Below, piece after piece: positions 62,965 to 64,000 of a stretch of DNA of 64,000 bases. The position numbers were made by a program, and so were the translations under genes. The notes below the pieces were generated by a model. It made no database searches. It saw nothing but the letters and a program-made list of their open reading frames with translations, and was not told the origin of the DNA. The DNA is from Thauera butanivorans NBRC 103042. Lineage in GTDB: Bacteria; Pseudomonadota; Gammaproteobacteria; Burkholderiales; Rhodocyclaceae. The stretch's first letter is position 1. Every line of letters starts with the position of its first letter. The stretch is taken from contig NZ_BCUG01000014.1 of the NCBI RefSeq assembly GCF_001591165.1, forward strand, positions 1-64,000. The letters are read 5' to 3'.

Positions 62965-63464
62965 GCGGCATCGACGACGCCAAGCCGGCCGCCGACGGCG
63001 CGGCCGCACCCAATCCGACGAGCAAGATGGCACGCCGCCGCGCGCGTGAGCTGGCCTTGCAGGGCGTCTATCAATGGCTGCTGTCGGGCAACACCGCAGC
63101 GACCGTGCAGCGCCACCTCGAAGCCGAAAGCGAAAACCTCGACAAGACCGACCGCGAGCTCTTCGTCAGCCTGCTGCGCGGCGCGATCGACAGCGCCGAT
63201 GAATTGCGCGCCTGCTTCGAGCCGCTGCTGTCGCGCCCGGTGGCCGAGCTGTCGCCGATCGAGCACGCCATCCTGCTGCTCGGCACCCACGAGCTGCGCC
63301 ACAACATCGAAACGCCCTATCGCGTGGTGATCAACGAAGCGATCGAACTGGCCAAGGGCTACGGCGGCACCGACGGCCACAAGTTCGTCAACGGCGTGCT
63401 GGACAAGACCGCCGCCCGGCTGCGCCCCGAGGAAGTCGAAGCCGCCCGCGCAAACCGCGGCTGA
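62961..63464 (+). CDS. nusB: Transcription antitermination factor NusB
   Basis: A 167-residue helical protein that binds boxA with NusE in rRNA antitermination. Signatures are [20 protein letters not shown] and [30 protein letters not shown]. The N-terminal 22 residues are an Ala/Pro-rich extension. The ribH-nusB overlap is the widespread arrangement. A convergent gene follows 36 bases on. Confidence 0.96.
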   Translation: MSGIDDAKPAADGAAAPNPTSKMARRRARELALQGVYQWLLSGNTAATVQRHLEAESENLDKTDRELFVSLLRGAIDSADELRACFEPLLSRPVAELSPIEHAILLLGTHELRHNIETPYRVVINEAIELAKGYGGTDGHKFVNGVLDKTAARLRPEEVEAARANRG

Positions 63465-63499
63465 AACCGCCCGCGCGGGCGCTGCTTGCGCCGCTGCTT

Positions 63500-64000
63500 T
63501 CAGTCCCGCCGGGCGCGCACGATCGCGCGCTCGGCGGACTTGAGTTCCAGGCTGCCATCGGCGGCGATGCCGAAGCCATCCACGATGGCAAGCGCCGCAT
63601 GGAAGCGCTGCTCCTCGTCCATCAGCGCCGGCGCGCAGGCCATTTTCGTCCCGGCCAGTTGCGACAGCTTCAGGCCTTCGCCCGACAGCGCGTAGCTGCC
63701 GCTATAGCGGTTGCAGGCAGCGATGCCGAAAACGCGGCCGTCGCCGCCGAACGCCAGCGTCACCCGCTGCGGATCGGCGACCCTGCGGCCATCGATCTCC
63801 ACCACCTGCCAGGGCTCGCCCTGCAGCAGTTGCGCCGGATCGCCGCCGCATCCTTTCAAAGTCTGTCCCTGCCAGCCGACTTCGACCTCCGCCGGATGCG
63901 GCATGCCGCTCATGCTGTCCACGCACGGGCGATCGACCACGGTGGCCGACAGTTCGCCATCGAGCGTGTCGGCGCGGTAATGGCGCACCCCGCCCGCCTC
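63500..64000 (-). CDS. META/HslJ-like domain protein, 5' end outside the window
   Basis: The visible 166 codons run open to the window edge; the last complete upstream codons read EAGG before VRHYRADTL. The C-terminal part is a META domain (GEPWQVVEIDGRRV, then FGGDGRVFGIAACNRYSGSY, KLSQLAGTKMACAPALMDEEQ), as in HslJ-like heat-shock lipoproteins. The N-terminal part (TVVDRPCVDSMSGMPHPAEVEV, KGCGGDP) resembles the paired lipoprotein domain found in such proteins. It is probably an exported lipoprotein whose signal peptide lies beyond 64000. Confidence 0.78.
   Translation of the reverse strand, partial: EAGGVRHYRADTLDGELSATVVDRPCVDSMSGMPHPAEVEVGWQGQTLKGCGGDPAQLLQGEPWQVVEIDGRRVADPQRVTLAFGGDGRVFGIAACNRYSGSYALSGEGLKLSQLAGTKMACAPALMDEEQRFHAALAIVDGFGIAADGSLELKSAERAIVRARRD

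Overview
The window looks like a chromosomal segment of a high-GC betaproteobacterium, most likely of the Rhodocyclales (Azoarcus/Thauera/Aromatoleum group). I infer this from base composition, the gene neighbourhoods (dapF-DUF484-xerC, ribE-ribBX-ribH-nusB), an SAH riboswitch on ahcY, a Burkholderia-type porin and Anbu proteasome genes. No phage, integron, insertion sequence or CRISPR array is visible. The genes are packed, often with ATGA, GTGA or TTGA overlaps.

Layout. 1-136: tandem 13-mers and a REP-like inverted pair. 178-4897 (minus): branched-chain amino-acid type ABC importer livKHMGF. 5167-7203: ruvA, ruvB and a small membrane protein. 7264-12487 (minus): a winged-helix protein, xerC, DUF484, a palindromic repeat element, dapF and two lipid A acyltransferase-like genes. 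12584-20082: the S-adenosylmethionine cycle, with metK behind a SAM-II-like riboswitch and terminator, a chemoreceptor, ahcY behind an SAH riboswitch, an RHH/PIN toxin-antitoxin pair behind a 39-bp palindrome, a TlyA-type methyltransferase and metF. 20087-21329: two genes of lower GC (Tag-like glycosylase, C39-like peptidase). 21422-29306: HerA-like ATPase, YebC, an EamA transporter, a PepSY/two-component cluster, YbjQ and ruvC. 29403-29737: tRNA-Lys, tRNA-Thr and tRNA-Gly. 29923-34570: accessory genes, namely an Xre/RES toxin-antitoxin pair, a glutamine amidotransferase, an internally deleted MFS remnant, crcB with a fluoride riboswitch, a cysteine hydrolase and a MarR regulator. 34664: tRNA-Asp.

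34813-45506 (minus) is a complete Anbu locus: the Anbu peptidase, an alpha-E protein, a circularly permuted ATP-grasp protein, a transglutaminase-like protein, a fused ATP-grasp/alpha-E protein, and a large transglutaminase/DUF2126 protein. 45741-47911 holds VanZ-like, 2Fe-2S and alpha/beta-hydrolase genes. 47952-52322 holds a TctDE-like two-component system facing an orphan substrate-binding protein and an AbrB-family membrane protein. 52351-57013 (minus) holds a thioesterase and a two-subunit ATP-citrate-lyase-like enzyme whose large subunit is unusually long, followed by an amidohydrolase stump. The right end has a porin, cutA, dsbD, the riboflavin operon with nusB, and a META-domain protein cut by the window edge.

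The features most worth follow-up are the Anbu locus with its duplicated ATP-grasp/alpha-E modules, the citrate-lyase-like pair with its decayed third gene, the SAM-II-like leader with a long inserted hairpin, and the toxin-antitoxin operator palindrome that contains its own ribosome binding site.
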